From Marisediminitalea aggregata (GTDB lineage: Bacteria > Pseudomonadota > Gammaproteobacteria > Enterobacterales > Alteromonadaceae), in the NCBI RefSeq assembly GCF_900129565.1, contig NZ_FQWD01000002.1, forward strand, positions 372,001-436,000: DNA of 64,000 nt. Direction: 5' to 3'. The translations under genes were made by a program, and so were the position numbers. Shown piece by piece: positions 53,891 through 63,211 of this stretch (the first letter of the stretch is position 1; each line of letters starts with the position of its first letter). Under the pieces are notes generated by a model. It had not been told where the DNA came from and made no database searches. It saw only the letters and a program-made list of their open reading frames with translations.

Positions 53891-54766
53891 ATGCAACCTA
53901 TTATTGATCTGAGTCTTTCTTCGCCCTGGTTCTTCTACAGCATGGTAGGCATTGTCAGCCTGATGATTGGCAGTTTCCTCAATGTGGTCATTCATAGATT
54001 ACCCATCATGATGGAGCGGGCCTGGAAACAGGAGTATCAGGGGTACTTTCACCCCGACGACAAACCAGAAGTCTTTGAACGCTATAATTTAGTTAAACCC
54101 GACAGCACCTGCCCTAAATGCGGACACAAAATCCGTTTTTGGGAGAATATTCCTTTAATCAGCTACGCCATACTCGGCGGGCGTTGTGCCGGCTGTAAAA
54201 CGTCCATATCTATACGCTATCCGCTGGTAGAGCTGCTTACTGCGGTACTATCGGTGTGGATTGCTATGCATTTCGGCCCTGGCAAAGCGGCTTTGGCCGG
54301 CGTGGTATTAACCTGGTTGCTGGTTGCCATGACCTTTATCGACCTGGACAAAATGCTGCTCCCCGATCAACTCACTCTGCCCGCATTGTGGTTTGGCTTG
54401 CTACTAAGTCTTGATCACGTATTTGTTTCCCCACAGGATGCCATTCTGGGCGCAGCGTTTGGTTATTTGATTCTGTGGAGTATTTACTGGTTATTCAAAT
54501 TACTTACCGGTAAAGAAGGCATGGGTTACGGTGATTTCAAATTGCTGGCCGCATTGGGTGCATTCACCGGTTGGCAGGGCCTGCTGATTATCGTGTTATT
54601 GTCATCGTTTGTGGGTGCTATTTTCGGTGTGGTGATCATGATTAAACAACGTCAGGGTAAAAACCTGGCCATTCCTTATGGTCCGTACCTCGCCATTGCG
54701 GGCTGGATAGCCCTGCTCTATCAGCAAGAAATTAAAACTGCGTACTTCAATTGGGTATTCAGCTAA
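53891..54766 (+). CDS. pilD: Prepilin peptidase / N-methyltransferase PilD
   Basis: Inner-membrane aspartic peptidase that cuts and N-methylates prepilins, 291 residues. Four cysteines in two CxxC pairs, CPKCGHK and CAGCK, mark the long form. Catalytic aspartates are in FIDLDKMLLPD and GMGYGDFKLLAALGA. About eight hydrophobic helices. The coaE ATG follows the stop immediately. Confidence 0.95.
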   Translation: MQPIIDLSLSSPWFFYSMVGIVSLMIGSFLNVVIHRLPIMMERAWKQEYQGYFHPDDKPEVFERYNLVKPDSTCPKCGHKIRFWENIPLISYAILGGRCAGCKTSISIRYPLVELLTAVLSVWIAMHFGPGKAALAGVVLTWLLVAMTFIDLDKMLLPDQLTLPALWFGLLLSLDHVFVSPQDAILGAAFGYLILWSIYWLFKLLTGKEGMGYGDFKLLAALGAFTGWQGLLIIVLLSSFVGAIFGVVIMIKQRQGKNLAIPYGPYLAIAGWIALLYQQEIKTAYFNWVFS

Positions 54767-55393
54767 ATGGCAGTATCTGCGCAAAGCCGCCCTTTCCTTG
54801 TGGGCCTGACTGGCGGCATTGGCTCCGGTAAGACACTGGTAAGCGATACGTTTGCCCGGTTGGGTGTCGACATTGTCGATGCCGATATCATCGCCCGCGA
54901 CGTGGTTGCCCCGGGGAGTGAAGGCCTCAGCGCACTCGTTGAACATTTTGGTTCAGGTATTGTCACTGCATCAGGAGAACTAAACCGCGCTGCTCTGCGG
55001 GAACGCGTATTCAGTAACGAAGAAGAAAAAGCCTGGTTAAATGCTTGCCTGCACCCTCGTATTCGTCATGCAATGCAACAGGCCGCAGCAAACGTTAAGT
55101 CGTCGTATGGCATTCTGGCGGTACCATTGTTAATTGAAAACGATTTGACTGGCATGGTCGATAGAGTGACCGTAGTGGACTGCCCGGAAGACATGCAAGT
55201 GGCTCGTGCCATGCAGCGTGATGGCAGTAGTGAAACCATTATCAGAAGTATTATTGCCTCACAAGCTACACGAGAACAGCGTCTCGCCGTTGCTGATGAC
55301 GTGATTGACAACAGCCTTACGCCCGAACATACCCGTGAGCAGGTGAAAGCCTTGCACGCAACGTATCAGGCAATAGCATCGCAATCTAACTAA
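54767..55393 (+). CDS. coaE: Dephospho-CoA kinase
   Basis: Last step of coenzyme A synthesis. 208 residues with P-loop GLTGGIGSGKTLVSD, VDADIIARDVVAPGSEGL and VPLLIENDLTGMVDRV. The ATG directly follows the pilD stop, the usual pilD-coaE arrangement. It converges with the YqjK-like gene, whose stop begins at the next base. Confidence 0.95.
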   Translation: MAVSAQSRPFLVGLTGGIGSGKTLVSDTFARLGVDIVDADIIARDVVAPGSEGLSALVEHFGSGIVTASGELNRAALRERVFSNEEEKAWLNACLHPRIRHAMQQAAANVKSSYGILAVPLLIENDLTGMVDRVTVVDCPEDMQVARAMQRDGSSETIIRSIIASQATREQRLAVADDVIDNSLTPEHTREQVKALHATYQAIASQSN

Positions 55394-55663
55394 TTACAAA
55401 AGCTGAGAACGGGCGACGGTTTGTGCAAACCGCCACAGGGCATGACGCTTTCTTCCTTTTGATGTTCCAGGATCAGACTCCTGCCCGGCCTTTGCCACAC
55501 CAAGTGAAAAACTACTTAATAACCCGGCTGGGGTTGCCAGCCATTGCGTTGCCGCCGTTATTGCTTCATCACGGCAGTAGTCACTGATTTCCGCCGCTTC
55601 TGTGGCGTGCTCCCGCCATTTTTGACGCTCTGTAAGTTCCTTTCGCAACAGGAAATTAATCAT
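55394..55663 (-). CDS. Small YqjK-like protein
   Basis: An 89-residue protein (MINFLLRKELTERQKW...), third gene of an operon like E. coli yqjD-yqjE-yqjK. The similarity to YqjK rests on position, size and scattered residues (WLATPAGLLSSFSLG), so it is tentative. The ATG lies inside the upstream gene: ATGATTAA gives an eight-base overlap, implying translational coupling. A longer frame to 55705 is not needed. Confidence 0.6.
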   Translation of the reverse strand: MINFLLRKELTERQKWREHATEAAEISDYCRDEAITAATQWLATPAGLLSSFSLGVAKAGQESDPGTSKGRKRHALWRFAQTVARSQLL

Positions 55664-56117
55664 CTGATACCGCCTCTTGTTTAGATCCGGTGAATACTTC
55701 AACAATACGGCTTAGTGAAACCAGTGTTAACGCCTTTGACGCTGTTCGCCAGGCTAACCAACACAGTGCGCCGTTAATAAAAAGCAGTCCAAGTGCGATT
55801 GCGACCAGCGGAACCGCGAAGTGATGTAAAGCAGCAGCAATACTTATGTTGACCAGCAACCAACAACAACATGCCAGTGCAAAGGCTGCCAGTGTTGCCA
55901 GTGCGGTAACCAAAATGGATTTTCTGACAAGCCTGGCTTCAGCCTTTACCCACGCCCACTTAACAGACCACTCATATTGCTTGGCATGCAAAGCGTCCGT
56001 AGCCAATTCTACAATCTCTTCGACGGTAGGATCCGGAGTGGACGCGGTTTGCTGCGCATCTGCACAGTCTGTTTTCGTCTCTGTGTAGGCTGACATGTTA
56101 TCGTTAGCTGGTTGCAT
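55656..56117 (-). CDS. YqjE-like phage-holin-superfamily membrane protein
   Basis: A 153-residue inner-membrane protein with an amphipathic helical N-terminus and two adjacent membrane helices (about 72-95 and 103-126), as in the YqjE (phage_holin_3_6) family. In E. coli, YqjD/ElaB/YqjE are stationary-phase membrane proteins, YqjD tethering ribosomes. It lies five bases after the DUF883 gene and overlaps the next by eight bases. Confidence 0.78.
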   Translation of the reverse strand: MQPANDNMSAYTETKTDCADAQQTASTPDPTVEEIVELATDALHAKQYEWSVKWAWVKAEARLVRKSILVTALATLAAFALACCCWLLVNISIAAALHHFAVPLVAIALGLLFINGALCWLAWRTASKALTLVSLSRIVEVFTGSKQEAVSDD

Positions 56118-56122
56118 AGTGC

Positions 56123-56428
56123 TTACTTCGATTTTTTCAGCAATGTTGTTACCAACATACCCGCAGCAAACGCAATACCTGCCGCGGCAAGTGGATTTTC
56201 CACCGCGTAGTTACGTACTTTTGATTGCTGCCACTTCTGCTTGGCCAACCGTTTTCGGGCGGCCAGATTATCGGCCGTTGCCGATGATGTTTCCCGCATT
56301 GACGCTTCTGCGTTCCCGGCCTTTTCGGCCAACGTATCGACAGACTCATGCAGCGTTGACTGCAGTTTATCGGTCATGGGATGTGTTGATGTGTCTGCAC
56401 CATTTGTAGCGCGTTTTGACGTAGCCAT
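56123..56428 (-). CDS. DUF883 (ElaB/YqjD-like) protein
   Basis: A 101-residue protein, mostly helical and Ala/Lys/Arg-rich, with a C-terminal membrane anchor ENPLAAAGIAFAAGMLVTTL and a basic tail LKKSK, as in ElaB/YqjD. AAGGAG six to seven bases before the ATG. First gene of the three-gene operon. Family members associate with ribosomes at the inner membrane in stationary phase. Confidence 0.85.
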   Translation of the reverse strand: MATSKRATNGADTSTHPMTDKLQSTLHESVDTLAEKAGNAEASMRETSSATADNLAARKRLAKQKWQQSKVRNYAVENPLAAAGIAFAAGMLVTTLLKKSK

Positions 56429-56576
56429 AAATCACTCCTTGTAGATGAATTAAGCATCGGTATGGTTATCGCCTGAGCGTTTACCATGTTGTTAACAATG
56501 CAATCGTTATTCCAGTCACTAAATCAAACATAATTAATTGAAATACTTAAACTATTTCAAATTTAGCTTTATACTC

Positions 56577-56594
56577 TTTTCCCAATTGGGAAAA
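56577..56594. promoter_or_regulatory. 18-bp perfect palindrome upstream of zapD
   Basis: TTTTCCCAATTGGGAAAA lies in the 306-base gap between the DUF883 and zapD genes, immediately after a TATACT box at 56570-56575. This could be an operator overlapping a zapD promoter. The rest of the gap shows no gene. Confidence 0.45.
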
Positions 56595-56734
56595 TAATGC
56601 CAATGGACTTGTAAAAGCTTCACAATCCACTTAGCGCAAATGCTGGCATATTCACTGGGTTAGTACCCAGATGTATTGGAAAATTTACGGCCGGACTGGT
56701 AGTCTGTTGAGATAAACCGGTACTGAGGAATTGA

Positions 56735-57490
56735 ATGGCAAACTTCACAGTGTATGAATTTCCGCTGAAAGAAAAAGTTCGCAATTACCTGCGTATCGAG
56801 CAGCTAATGGGGCAACTTAAAGCGGGCGCGTCAGGCCTGGACGCTGGCATGCAGCTGTACTTCTTCGAGCAGTTATTCACGCTGTTAGATTTGTTCGAAC
56901 GCATCGACATTCGTACCGATATAGTGAAGGACCTGGATATGCACGAAAAGAATCTGGTGCATTGGTCTCAGTTACCTAATATCGACAACGACGCTCTGCA
57001 ACAAACCCTGCGCACTATTATCACTATTCGCGACAACCTTAAGCAGAGTAAGAAAATCAGTGCAGCCTTAAAGGACGACAAATTTTTGGCCAGCATTCGC
57101 CAGCGCTTTGCGATTCCCGGCGCAACCTGCAGTTTCGATTTACCCAACCTGCACTACTGGATGCACCTGCCAATTGCTCAGCGACAGGAAGATGTTAAAC
57201 AGTGGATCCAATGTTTTGCCCTTACCGAAGAAGCAATCAGTATTACCCTGTCGTTCCTGCGCGAGCGTTCGGTATATTCAACAGAAACCGCAAACAATGG
57301 TTTCTATCAGGGTGTCGCCGACGATAAAAACGAACTGATCCGTATTCGCTGCGCAAGTGGTACCGATTTTTATCCGACGTTAAGTGGTAATAAATACCGT
57401 TACGCCCTTAGATTTATGTATTTTAATCCGCCTGAGGGGCGCTCAGGCGCAGTAGAACAACATGTACAATTTGATATAGCAGCGTGTTAG
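56735..57490 (+). CDS. zapD: Cell division protein ZapD
   Basis: FtsZ-binding protein that bundles protofilaments at the division ring, 251 residues (E. coli 247). The N-terminus [18 protein letters not shown] is typical, as is [15 protein letters not shown] near the end. GAGG six bases before the ATG. The coaE-zapD-yacG order is conserved, here interrupted by the inverted three-gene YqjD-like operon. Confidence 0.93.
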   Translation: MANFTVYEFPLKEKVRNYLRIEQLMGQLKAGASGLDAGMQLYFFEQLFTLLDLFERIDIRTDIVKDLDMHEKNLVHWSQLPNIDNDALQQTLRTIITIRDNLKQSKKISAALKDDKFLASIRQRFAIPGATCSFDLPNLHYWMHLPIAQRQEDVKQWIQCFALTEEAISITLSFLRERSVYSTETANNGFYQGVADDKNELIRIRCASGTDFYPTLSGNKYRYALRFMYFNPPEGRSGAVEQHVQFDIAAC

Positions 57491-57492
57491 CC

Positions 57493-57717
57493 GTGAAAGT
57501 AAAATGTCCAACATGCCAGACTGATGTGGTCTGGTCTCAAGAAAGTGAATACCGTCCATTTTGCAGTAAAAAATGTCAGTTAATTGACCTTGGTGAATGG
57601 GCGTCAGAAGAAAAAGTCATTTCAACGCCAGCGCAAACGCCGTCTCCCGAAGAAATAGACATTGAGGAAATCGAAGCCATGCTCGCCCAACAGCAGGATG
57701 ACTTTTTTAAACACTAG
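57493..57717 (+). CDS. yacG: DNA gyrase inhibitor YacG, zinc protein
   Basis: A 74-residue zinc protein; E. coli YacG binds GyrB and inhibits gyrase. CPTC and CSKKC supply four cysteines, followed by [13 protein letters not shown]. The GTG at 57493 ([11 protein letters not shown]) is preferred; a GTG at 57484 overlapping the zapD stop would add three residues. An acidic tail follows. Confidence 0.9.
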   Translation: MKVKCPTCQTDVVWSQESEYRPFCSKKCQLIDLGEWASEEKVISTPAQTPSPEEIDIEEIEAMLAQQQDDFFKH

Positions 57718-57724
57718 AGGTTAT

Positions 57725-58588
57725 ATGTTGCAGAAGATTGCGATTGTCGGGGGCACCCACGGCAATGAAATGAGCGGAATTCAGTTAGTCAGTAACTGGA
57801 TAAGACACGGTATACCAGGTGCATTCAGTGATCTGGACATAGACTGTTTATTTGCCAATACCGCGGCAATGGACGCCAATGTTCGATTTCTGGAAGAAGA
57901 CTTAAATCGCCAGTTTACTCCACAAAAGCTGTCAGCCTCTCCAACTTGCCTTGAAGCGCGTCTTGCTCAACAGTTGAATGAGACACTGGGTCCTAAAGGC
58001 AAGTCCGACTTTGATCTTGTTATCGACATACACAATACAACCAGCAGTATGGGCGCTACGTTAATCATTCTGGAAGCCGACGAATTCCACGTGCAGCTTG
58101 CCAGATATGTTAAACACCATATGCCAGAGGCTAACGTTTTAGTAGAAGACGAAAAGCAGCCTCAGGAACACCCTTATCTGTGTACGCTTGGCAAACGCGG
58201 CCTGATGATTGAAGTAGGCGCGCAACCACAGGGTTTACTTCGCGCAGATGTGTATTCTCTCACCGAAAAAATGGCGGAAGTCATTTTAGCTTTTGTTCAG
58301 CTTTACAACCAACAAGCCGTGCCCGCATTGCCGAGCTGTGATGCCTTTCGATTTATCGAAAACATTCAGTATCCACTGGATACGGAAGGCCATAGACTAG
58401 CCATGATACACCCGCAATTACAGGACCGGGACTTCGCTGAACTTGACCAGGGCATGCCCATCTTTCAGCACTTCGATGGCAGCACGGAAGTCTGGCACGG
58501 TGATACTGTGTATCCGCATTTTATAAACGAAGCCGCCTACCACAAACTTCATGTTGCCTTTGCAACGGCAGTAAAAACACAGCTCTAA
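57725..58588 (+). CDS. Aspartoacylase-like zinc amidohydrolase
   Basis: A 287-residue enzyme of the succinylglutamate desuccinylase/aspartoacylase (M14-like) family. Zinc ligands H12 and E15 (GGTHGNEMSG) and H103 (VIDIHNTTSSMG); the catalytic Glu is in RGLMIEVGAQPQG. It most resembles eukaryotic-type aspartoacylase, which deacylates N-acetyl-aspartate, but the bacterial substrate is unproven. GAGG four bases before the ATG at 57725. It follows yacG by seven bases and may share its transcript. Confidence 0.85.
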   Translation: MLQKIAIVGGTHGNEMSGIQLVSNWIRHGIPGAFSDLDIDCLFANTAAMDANVRFLEEDLNRQFTPQKLSASPTCLEARLAQQLNETLGPKGKSDFDLVIDIHNTTSSMGATLIILEADEFHVQLARYVKHHMPEANVLVEDEKQPQEHPYLCTLGKRGLMIEVGAQPQGLLRADVYSLTEKMAEVILAFVQLYNQQAVPALPSCDAFRFIENIQYPLDTEGHRLAMIHPQLQDRDFAELDQGMPIFQHFDGSTEVWHGDTVYPHFINEAAYHKLHVAFATAVKTQL

Positions 58589-58603
58589 TCTTAGCAATCT
58601 GCA

Positions 58604-58624
58604 GTGGTAGGACCTCTCTACCAC
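58604..58624 (+). terminator. Weak terminator after the aspartoacylase-like gene
   Basis: GTGGTAG at 58604-58610 pairs with CTACCAC at 58618-58624 around GACCTCT. TTCTCC follows, so the tail is poor. Confidence 0.5.
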
Positions 58625-59023
58625 TTCTCCACAAAAACATCAACTTTTCATTAACAATCAAAGCTATTCAAACTTCATCGTATCGAACAAAAAAGCAGCG
58701 AAATTAGGTGATTCCCAATAGTTATATAGGTATTAACCCCTGTTTTTATAACTAAATTGAATTTTCTTATAAAAACTATTCTTTAGGCGAATTGTCGACT
58801 GCAAAAGAAATGCTAAACTTTATTAAGTAAAGTAAATGTAAATTATCACAATAAATCAAAAATAATAATGTGTGCGTGATTTGCGAATAAGAACTGTTTG
58901 TACATAGAAAAACAGTGGGCAACAACGACAATCTCTGAATGAAGCAATGGCGCTTGTGGGTTACTAACGAAAAGATGCGCCTTCATGGATGAAAGTTTGG
59001 AGTGTACTACTGAGGTGTAATTC
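58625..59023. other. AT-rich gene-free region before the PAS chemoreceptor
   Basis: About 400 AT-rich bases with no supported gene. ACTTTA-TTAAG-TAAAGT at 58817-58833 is an inverted repeat that could be a regulator site about 190 bases before the ATG. GAGG lies eight bases before the start. Confidence 0.35.
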
Positions 59024-60331
59024 ATGATCGTATCTTTAGCCACACACAAGGCTGAAGTCGCTAAGCTTACAGCATTAGCTGATGCGCAGCTTCATATTAT
59101 TGATTCCATTAAGCAATGCGTTGCTACCATCCAATTTACCCCAAACGGCGATATTTTAGAGACTAATTCGCTGTTCAGACAGGCAATGGGGTACAGCGAA
59201 GCAGACCTACAGGGCAAACATCACAGCATGTTTTGCGTCGGCAATTACGCCAATACCCCTGAATACGCAGCACTATGGCAACAACTTCGGGATGGAAGAA
59301 GCAAGACTGGTACGTTTGATCGTCGCAAGGCCAATGGTGAGACCATTTGGCTGGAAGCCACTTACATTCCGGTAAAAGATGCCAACAATCGCGTTACCTC
59401 AGTGCTCAAAATTGCCTTTGACGTAACAGCAAAAATTATGGAAACGAGTGCATTAAAGGCAGTAAGTAAAGCGCTCGACACGTCTATGGCCGTTATTGAG
59501 TTTGAGCCAGACGGTACCATTATTACCGCGAATACGAACTTTACGAACACCGTCGGTTATTCCCTCGAGCAAATCAAAGGTAAAAAACACGCCATGTTCT
59601 GTACTAGCGAGTTCTTAGAACAAAACCCAGGCTTCTGGTCGCAACTAGCAAGCGGCCAGCATAAGTCCGGTTTGTTCGAACGCAAGGACTCTCAGGGCAA
59701 TACGGTTTGGCTCGAAGCTACCTACAACCCGATCAAAGGCCCAGACGGAAACGTGTTCAAAGTGGTTAAGTTTGCCACCAATGTCACCGCACAGGTTGAA
59801 GAAAAGAACCTGATTGCACAAGCCGCTGAGCTGGCATTCGCTACCGCAGAAGAAACTGCACAAATTGCGAAACAAGGTGGCGATTTACTACATCAATCGG
59901 TAAATGTATCAGATGCAACTCAGCACGAAGTGGACACCACCAGCGCACTGATGACGAAGCTTCATGAGCAATCCGGCAACATTGAACAGATCGTGTCTAC
60001 GATCCGCGCCATCGCTGAGCAAACCAACCTGCTGGCCCTAAACGCAGCTATCGAAGCCGCACGTGCGGGTGACCAGGGTCGAGGCTTTGCCGTTGTTGCC
60101 GATGAGGTACGTCAGTTAGCCAGTCGTACCAGTGAGTCGACCATCGAGATTGAGTCTGTGGTAAACGAGAACAAACAACTCTCCTCACAGGCCACAGAGC
60201 AAATGACGAAGGTGAAAACCAACGTTGAGCAAAATAATGAGCAAATTGCTCAGGTTCAGGAAGTCATGAATGAAATACTGAAAGGCGCTGAAAACGTGTC
60301 GCAATCAGTGTCATCCATTGTAACTAAGTAA
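59024..60331 (+). CDS. Soluble chemoreceptor with two PAS domains (BdlA-like)
   Basis: A 435-residue cytoplasmic methyl-accepting protein without membrane helices. PAS1 about 23-137 and PAS2 about 144-258 are alike: each has an MFC motif ([10 protein letters not shown] and [10 protein letters not shown]) and [26 protein letters not shown]. The MCP signalling domain follows, with [21 protein letters not shown] at its tip. This is the layout of Pseudomonas BdlA, a biofilm-dispersion receptor, and of Aer-like proteins with haem or FAD; the cofactor cannot be told. Monocistronic with a terminator after it. Confidence 0.92.
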   Translation: MIVSLATHKAEVAKLTALADAQLHIIDSIKQCVATIQFTPNGDILETNSLFRQAMGYSEADLQGKHHSMFCVGNYANTPEYAALWQQLRDGRSKTGTFDRRKANGETIWLEATYIPVKDANNRVTSVLKIAFDVTAKIMETSALKAVSKALDTSMAVIEFEPDGTIITANTNFTNTVGYSLEQIKGKKHAMFCTSEFLEQNPGFWSQLASGQHKSGLFERKDSQGNTVWLEATYNPIKGPDGNVFKVVKFATNVTAQVEEKNLIAQAAELAFATAEETAQIAKQGGDLLHQSVNVSDATQHEVDTTSALMTKLHEQSGNIEQIVSTIRAIAEQTNLLALNAAIEAARAGDQGRGFAVVADEVRQLASRTSESTIEIESVVNENKQLSSQATEQMTKVKTNVEQNNEQIAQVQEVMNEILKGAENVSQSVSSIVTK

Positions 60332-60358
60332 GCTACTTCACTAAACAAGAAAACTCAG

Positions 60359-60389
60359 AAAGGCGCTTGATTGTATCAGCGCCTTTTTT
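60359..60389 (+). terminator. Rho-independent terminator of the PAS chemoreceptor gene
   Basis: AAAGGCGC at 60359-60366 pairs with GCGCCTTT at 60379-60386; TGAT/ATCA extends the stem past a bulged T. Seven Ts end at 60389 or just beyond. Confidence 0.88.
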
Positions 60390-60433
60390 ATTGCTGTTTG
60401 TTTGGGGAAACGCACAACTAACATCTGAGCATG

Positions 60434-61255
60434 TTAGCGCTCAGTTGTTGCGTTTTCTTCACTGTGTGACTGGATATCGATGAGATTCAGCTGAGCCATT
60501 TCCGGAATGGTCATTTGCAATTCAGCTTCCATGGCATCAAGACGCGCAAAATAGTCACAATACCACCTGGCCTTCTGTGCCAGTGTACTTTGGGCTGGCG
60601 GGCCATCCACACCGGTTTTTAACGCATAACGCGCTAACTGCTGGTTAATATTGTCCATCGCTTGTTTATCGATAGCCAGTTTGTCGGAATCCATACTGCC
60701 TAGGGAAGTAAGAATAGCCCCCGCAGAAGTGGTCAGTGTGGTTGAAATTGGCAAACCGAAATCATCATCCTCAAACTCGTCACTCAAGTTACTGGAGCTG
60801 GGGCCAATGTAATAGTTGGCTCTGGCATAACGGAACTTCTTACGCACGCGATGTTTGATTTTGTCGATGGCGACATTCAGCCGCTCATAACTGTCATGGT
60901 CACTTCCCACCAGGCTTTCATACATCTGCTGTACCGTGTCCGTTGCCAGATCAATCCCAATGGTGGCCAGCAATGTCACTTGAGGAACCAGCGCATGTAG
61001 CCCCTCGGCATACTCTTGCACCAACCCGGCTTGTGCAGGTGTCAGTTTTAACCAATGGCCAGCCACAAACAATTGCTGCTGGTCGTTAATCTGATAAAGA
61101 GTCTGGTACCTTTTCAGCACGCGCAGTTGATTGTCGTTAACCACGACGCCGTAATTGAGGTCGACATCACAAGCATAGTGGGCATAGGCAGGCTGAAACG
61201 CACTGCTAACGACACTGATGACCAGGAGCCAAAAAGAAATGAAGAAGAATTTCAT
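60434..61255 (-). CDS. DUF2884 (YggN-like) exported protein
   Basis: A 273-residue protein with signal peptide MKFFFISFWLLVISVVSSAF...YA and the DUF2884 core (ACDVDLNYGVVVNDNQLRV, QQLFVAGHWLKLTPAQ). I place the start at the ATG at 61255, which creates a good signal peptide; the frame runs on to 61405 but those 50 residues are Arg-rich and unlike the family. Function unknown; E. coli YggN is also uncharacterised. Confidence 0.82.
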   Translation of the reverse strand: MKFFFISFWLLVISVVSSAFQPAYAHYACDVDLNYGVVVNDNQLRVLKRYQTLYQINDQQQLFVAGHWLKLTPAQAGLVQEYAEGLHALVPQVTLLATIGIDLATDTVQQMYESLVGSDHDSYERLNVAIDKIKHRVRKKFRYARANYYIGPSSSNLSDEFEDDDFGLPISTTLTTSAGAILTSLGSMDSDKLAIDKQAMDNINQQLARYALKTGVDGPPAQSTLAQKARWYCDYFARLDAMEAELQMTIPEMAQLNLIDIQSHSEENATTER

Positions 61256-61461
61256 GCCCTTATTTTGAAACCTGGCAGTAAAATGAAAAGGGGCTTTAGA
61301 CCAGATCACTAAAAATTCGGTTGAATCCTCGGCGTCTTTACCCGGTAAGGAAAGCGTGATTTTTCGGACAACGACGAAACGCCGAACAACCCGGTTTAGT
61401 AGCATTTAAGGGATGTGGCACCCACATTGAATAACAGACAGGCAGGACGAAGATGTCTGAT

Positions 61462-61965
61462 TTACTGGCCAGGACGCTGCATATGCTGACGCTCGAATGC
61501 CTCACTCTGAGCTACCTGTAACGCTTCAAGCTGTTTTTTACCCGACGCTATGTCTGTCATGTCGTAGACCATCATACTGATGTTTTCGACTTGCCCAGTG
61601 GCAGACACTAGTGGCGACAGAATAATATTCTGATACATGAATTCTTCGCTACCAGTAATAGGCCGGTAGTTTGAAAATTTAAATAAATACGGCCGTTGTT
61701 CCCAAATCATAAACGCCCTGGTTTTAAGCCCGAACACCGGCTTGGCTTTTTGCATAAACCAGTCCTGGTCGATATCTGGGAACAAATCAAAGAGGCACTT
61801 ATCGCGCACATCTGAAGGAAGTCTGCCGCTGTGACTTTCCATAAAGCCATTCCACATTTTTACGTTAAATTGCTTGTCGAGGACAACGATCCCTACGTCC
61901 ACGGTTTGCAGCATGTCGATGATCCAATGAAACTCCTGCATTTCACTTACGGCCTGATCACTCAT
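61462..61965 (-). CDS. Single PAS-domain protein coupled to the REC-CheC regulator
   Basis: A 167-residue cytoplasmic protein that is essentially one PAS domain (about 10-140: VDVGIVVLDKQFNVKMWNGF, SEEFMYQNIILSPL) followed by a short helix. It has no output domain and no cysteine in the LOV position. The ATG of the REC-CheC protein precedes it and they overlap in TAATG, so they are translated together and probably interact (inference). Confidence 0.85.
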   Translation of the reverse strand: MSDQAVSEMQEFHWIIDMLQTVDVGIVVLDKQFNVKMWNGFMESHSGRLPSDVRDKCLFDLFPDIDQDWFMQKAKPVFGLKTRAFMIWEQRPYLFKFSNYRPITGSEEFMYQNIILSPLVSATGQVENISMMVYDMTDIASGKKQLEALQVAQSEAFERQHMQRPGQ

Positions 61966-62960
61966 TAAAAGTCCTCCAGTAAATGCGCTAACTTGTAATT
62001 CATGACTTCCATGGATGCCTCAGTGAACAGCAGAATCAACTCACACACTACGTTGTAGCCTTCCAGCCCGTATGAGATTTCAATGGCAAGGGTGCGGCGC
62101 CATTTAAGCTTGCCGGTATTAATAATATCGGAGATGTTTCGATGCTGCCCCAATACAACGGGTTGCCCTTGCGCAAAAGACACATCTAACTGTTCAGCAA
62201 TACCGCTCAGGCAGGTTCCAATCAGTATACTGGCCGCATCCATTAACAGCTCAAGTTGTTTCTGGTCATCTACATCGCCCGAAATATTCAGAATCTTTGC
62301 TACGTCGCCCAGACTGGAGTCACTTAAAATGCACAAAGCCTCACCCTGTACGCCGGGCCCTACGAAGCCCTGACACACAGCACTTACCCGTTCGTGGGTC
62401 TCAATGTCACTGAGCAGCATATGTAGCTCAGTGACTTCAATAAGATTGACATTGGGGATAGGCAAATGCACAAACACATTCAGGGTTCTGGCAAGGTGAT
62501 CGCCAGCGCGGCCCATCGCGATATTCGTTATCTCCTGATAGCAATCACGAATATCCGGATCCAGCGGCGTAGTATCGATTTCCGACTCTGGCTCGGCCTC
62601 TAACAGGTTGTTTGAGGTCAGAACGTCATGTAGTTCGGCTGCACTCACGGGTTTTCTGATAAACGCCACTGCGCCTAGTGCTTTCACGCGATCATGAGCC
62701 TCAGGTTGCACGTCACCTGATATCACCACAACCTTGGTGTTTAACCCCTCTGACTGAATAGCCTGGAGCGTTTGATAGCCGTCCATGACAGGCATATTGA
62801 GGTCCAGCAAGAGTAACTGCCCCTTCCCTTCCTTTAGCGCACCTACCGCTTCCTGCCCATCTTTTGCAAAATGGATCGCTACCTCCCAATCCTGAGGTAA
62901 ACACTTGGCCACCTGTTTGCGGGCAACCAGGGAGTCATCACAAATCAATACAGAATACAT
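61965..62960 (-). CDS. Response regulator with CheC-like output domain
   Basis: A 331-residue protein: REC domain about 1-120 with D8/D9, phospho-acceptor D53 (LLLLDLNMPVMDG) and K103 (FIRKPVSAAEL), an acidic linker, and a CheC/CheX-type domain (about 130-325, DCYQEITNIAMGRAGDHLAR). CheC-type domains dephosphorylate CheY~P, so this may be a self-timed switch. The second CheC helix pair is present (LLMDAASILIGTCLSGIAEQ). First gene of a pair with the PAS protein. Confidence 0.88.
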   Translation of the reverse strand: MYSVLICDDSLVARKQVAKCLPQDWEVAIHFAKDGQEAVGALKEGKGQLLLLDLNMPVMDGYQTLQAIQSEGLNTKVVVISGDVQPEAHDRVKALGAVAFIRKPVSAAELHDVLTSNNLLEAEPESEIDTTPLDPDIRDCYQEITNIAMGRAGDHLARTLNVFVHLPIPNVNLIEVTELHMLLSDIETHERVSAVCQGFVGPGVQGEALCILSDSSLGDVAKILNISGDVDDQKQLELLMDAASILIGTCLSGIAEQLDVSFAQGQPVVLGQHRNISDIINTGKLKWRRTLAIEISYGLEGYNVVCELILLFTEASMEVMNYKLAHLLEDF

Positions 62961-63211
62961 GGCTATCCAGAAGTAAAAGCGAACTCGCTGTCATAGACGT
63001 TTGGTCTCTTTAACGAATAGCAGTAGTCTGGTAAAAATCAATGTTTATTGCCTGTTTACGCGCAAGTTTCCTTGCATGTGACAACTTTAAGAGTGCAGCA
63101 AATGATGCTTGCGAACATAAAGGTTAATCGTTTCCGTGACACGGCATAGACGCCCGTATCGATATCCCAATGTTGAGTACTGGCAAAACACGAAAGAATG
63201 TTCAGTTGAGA

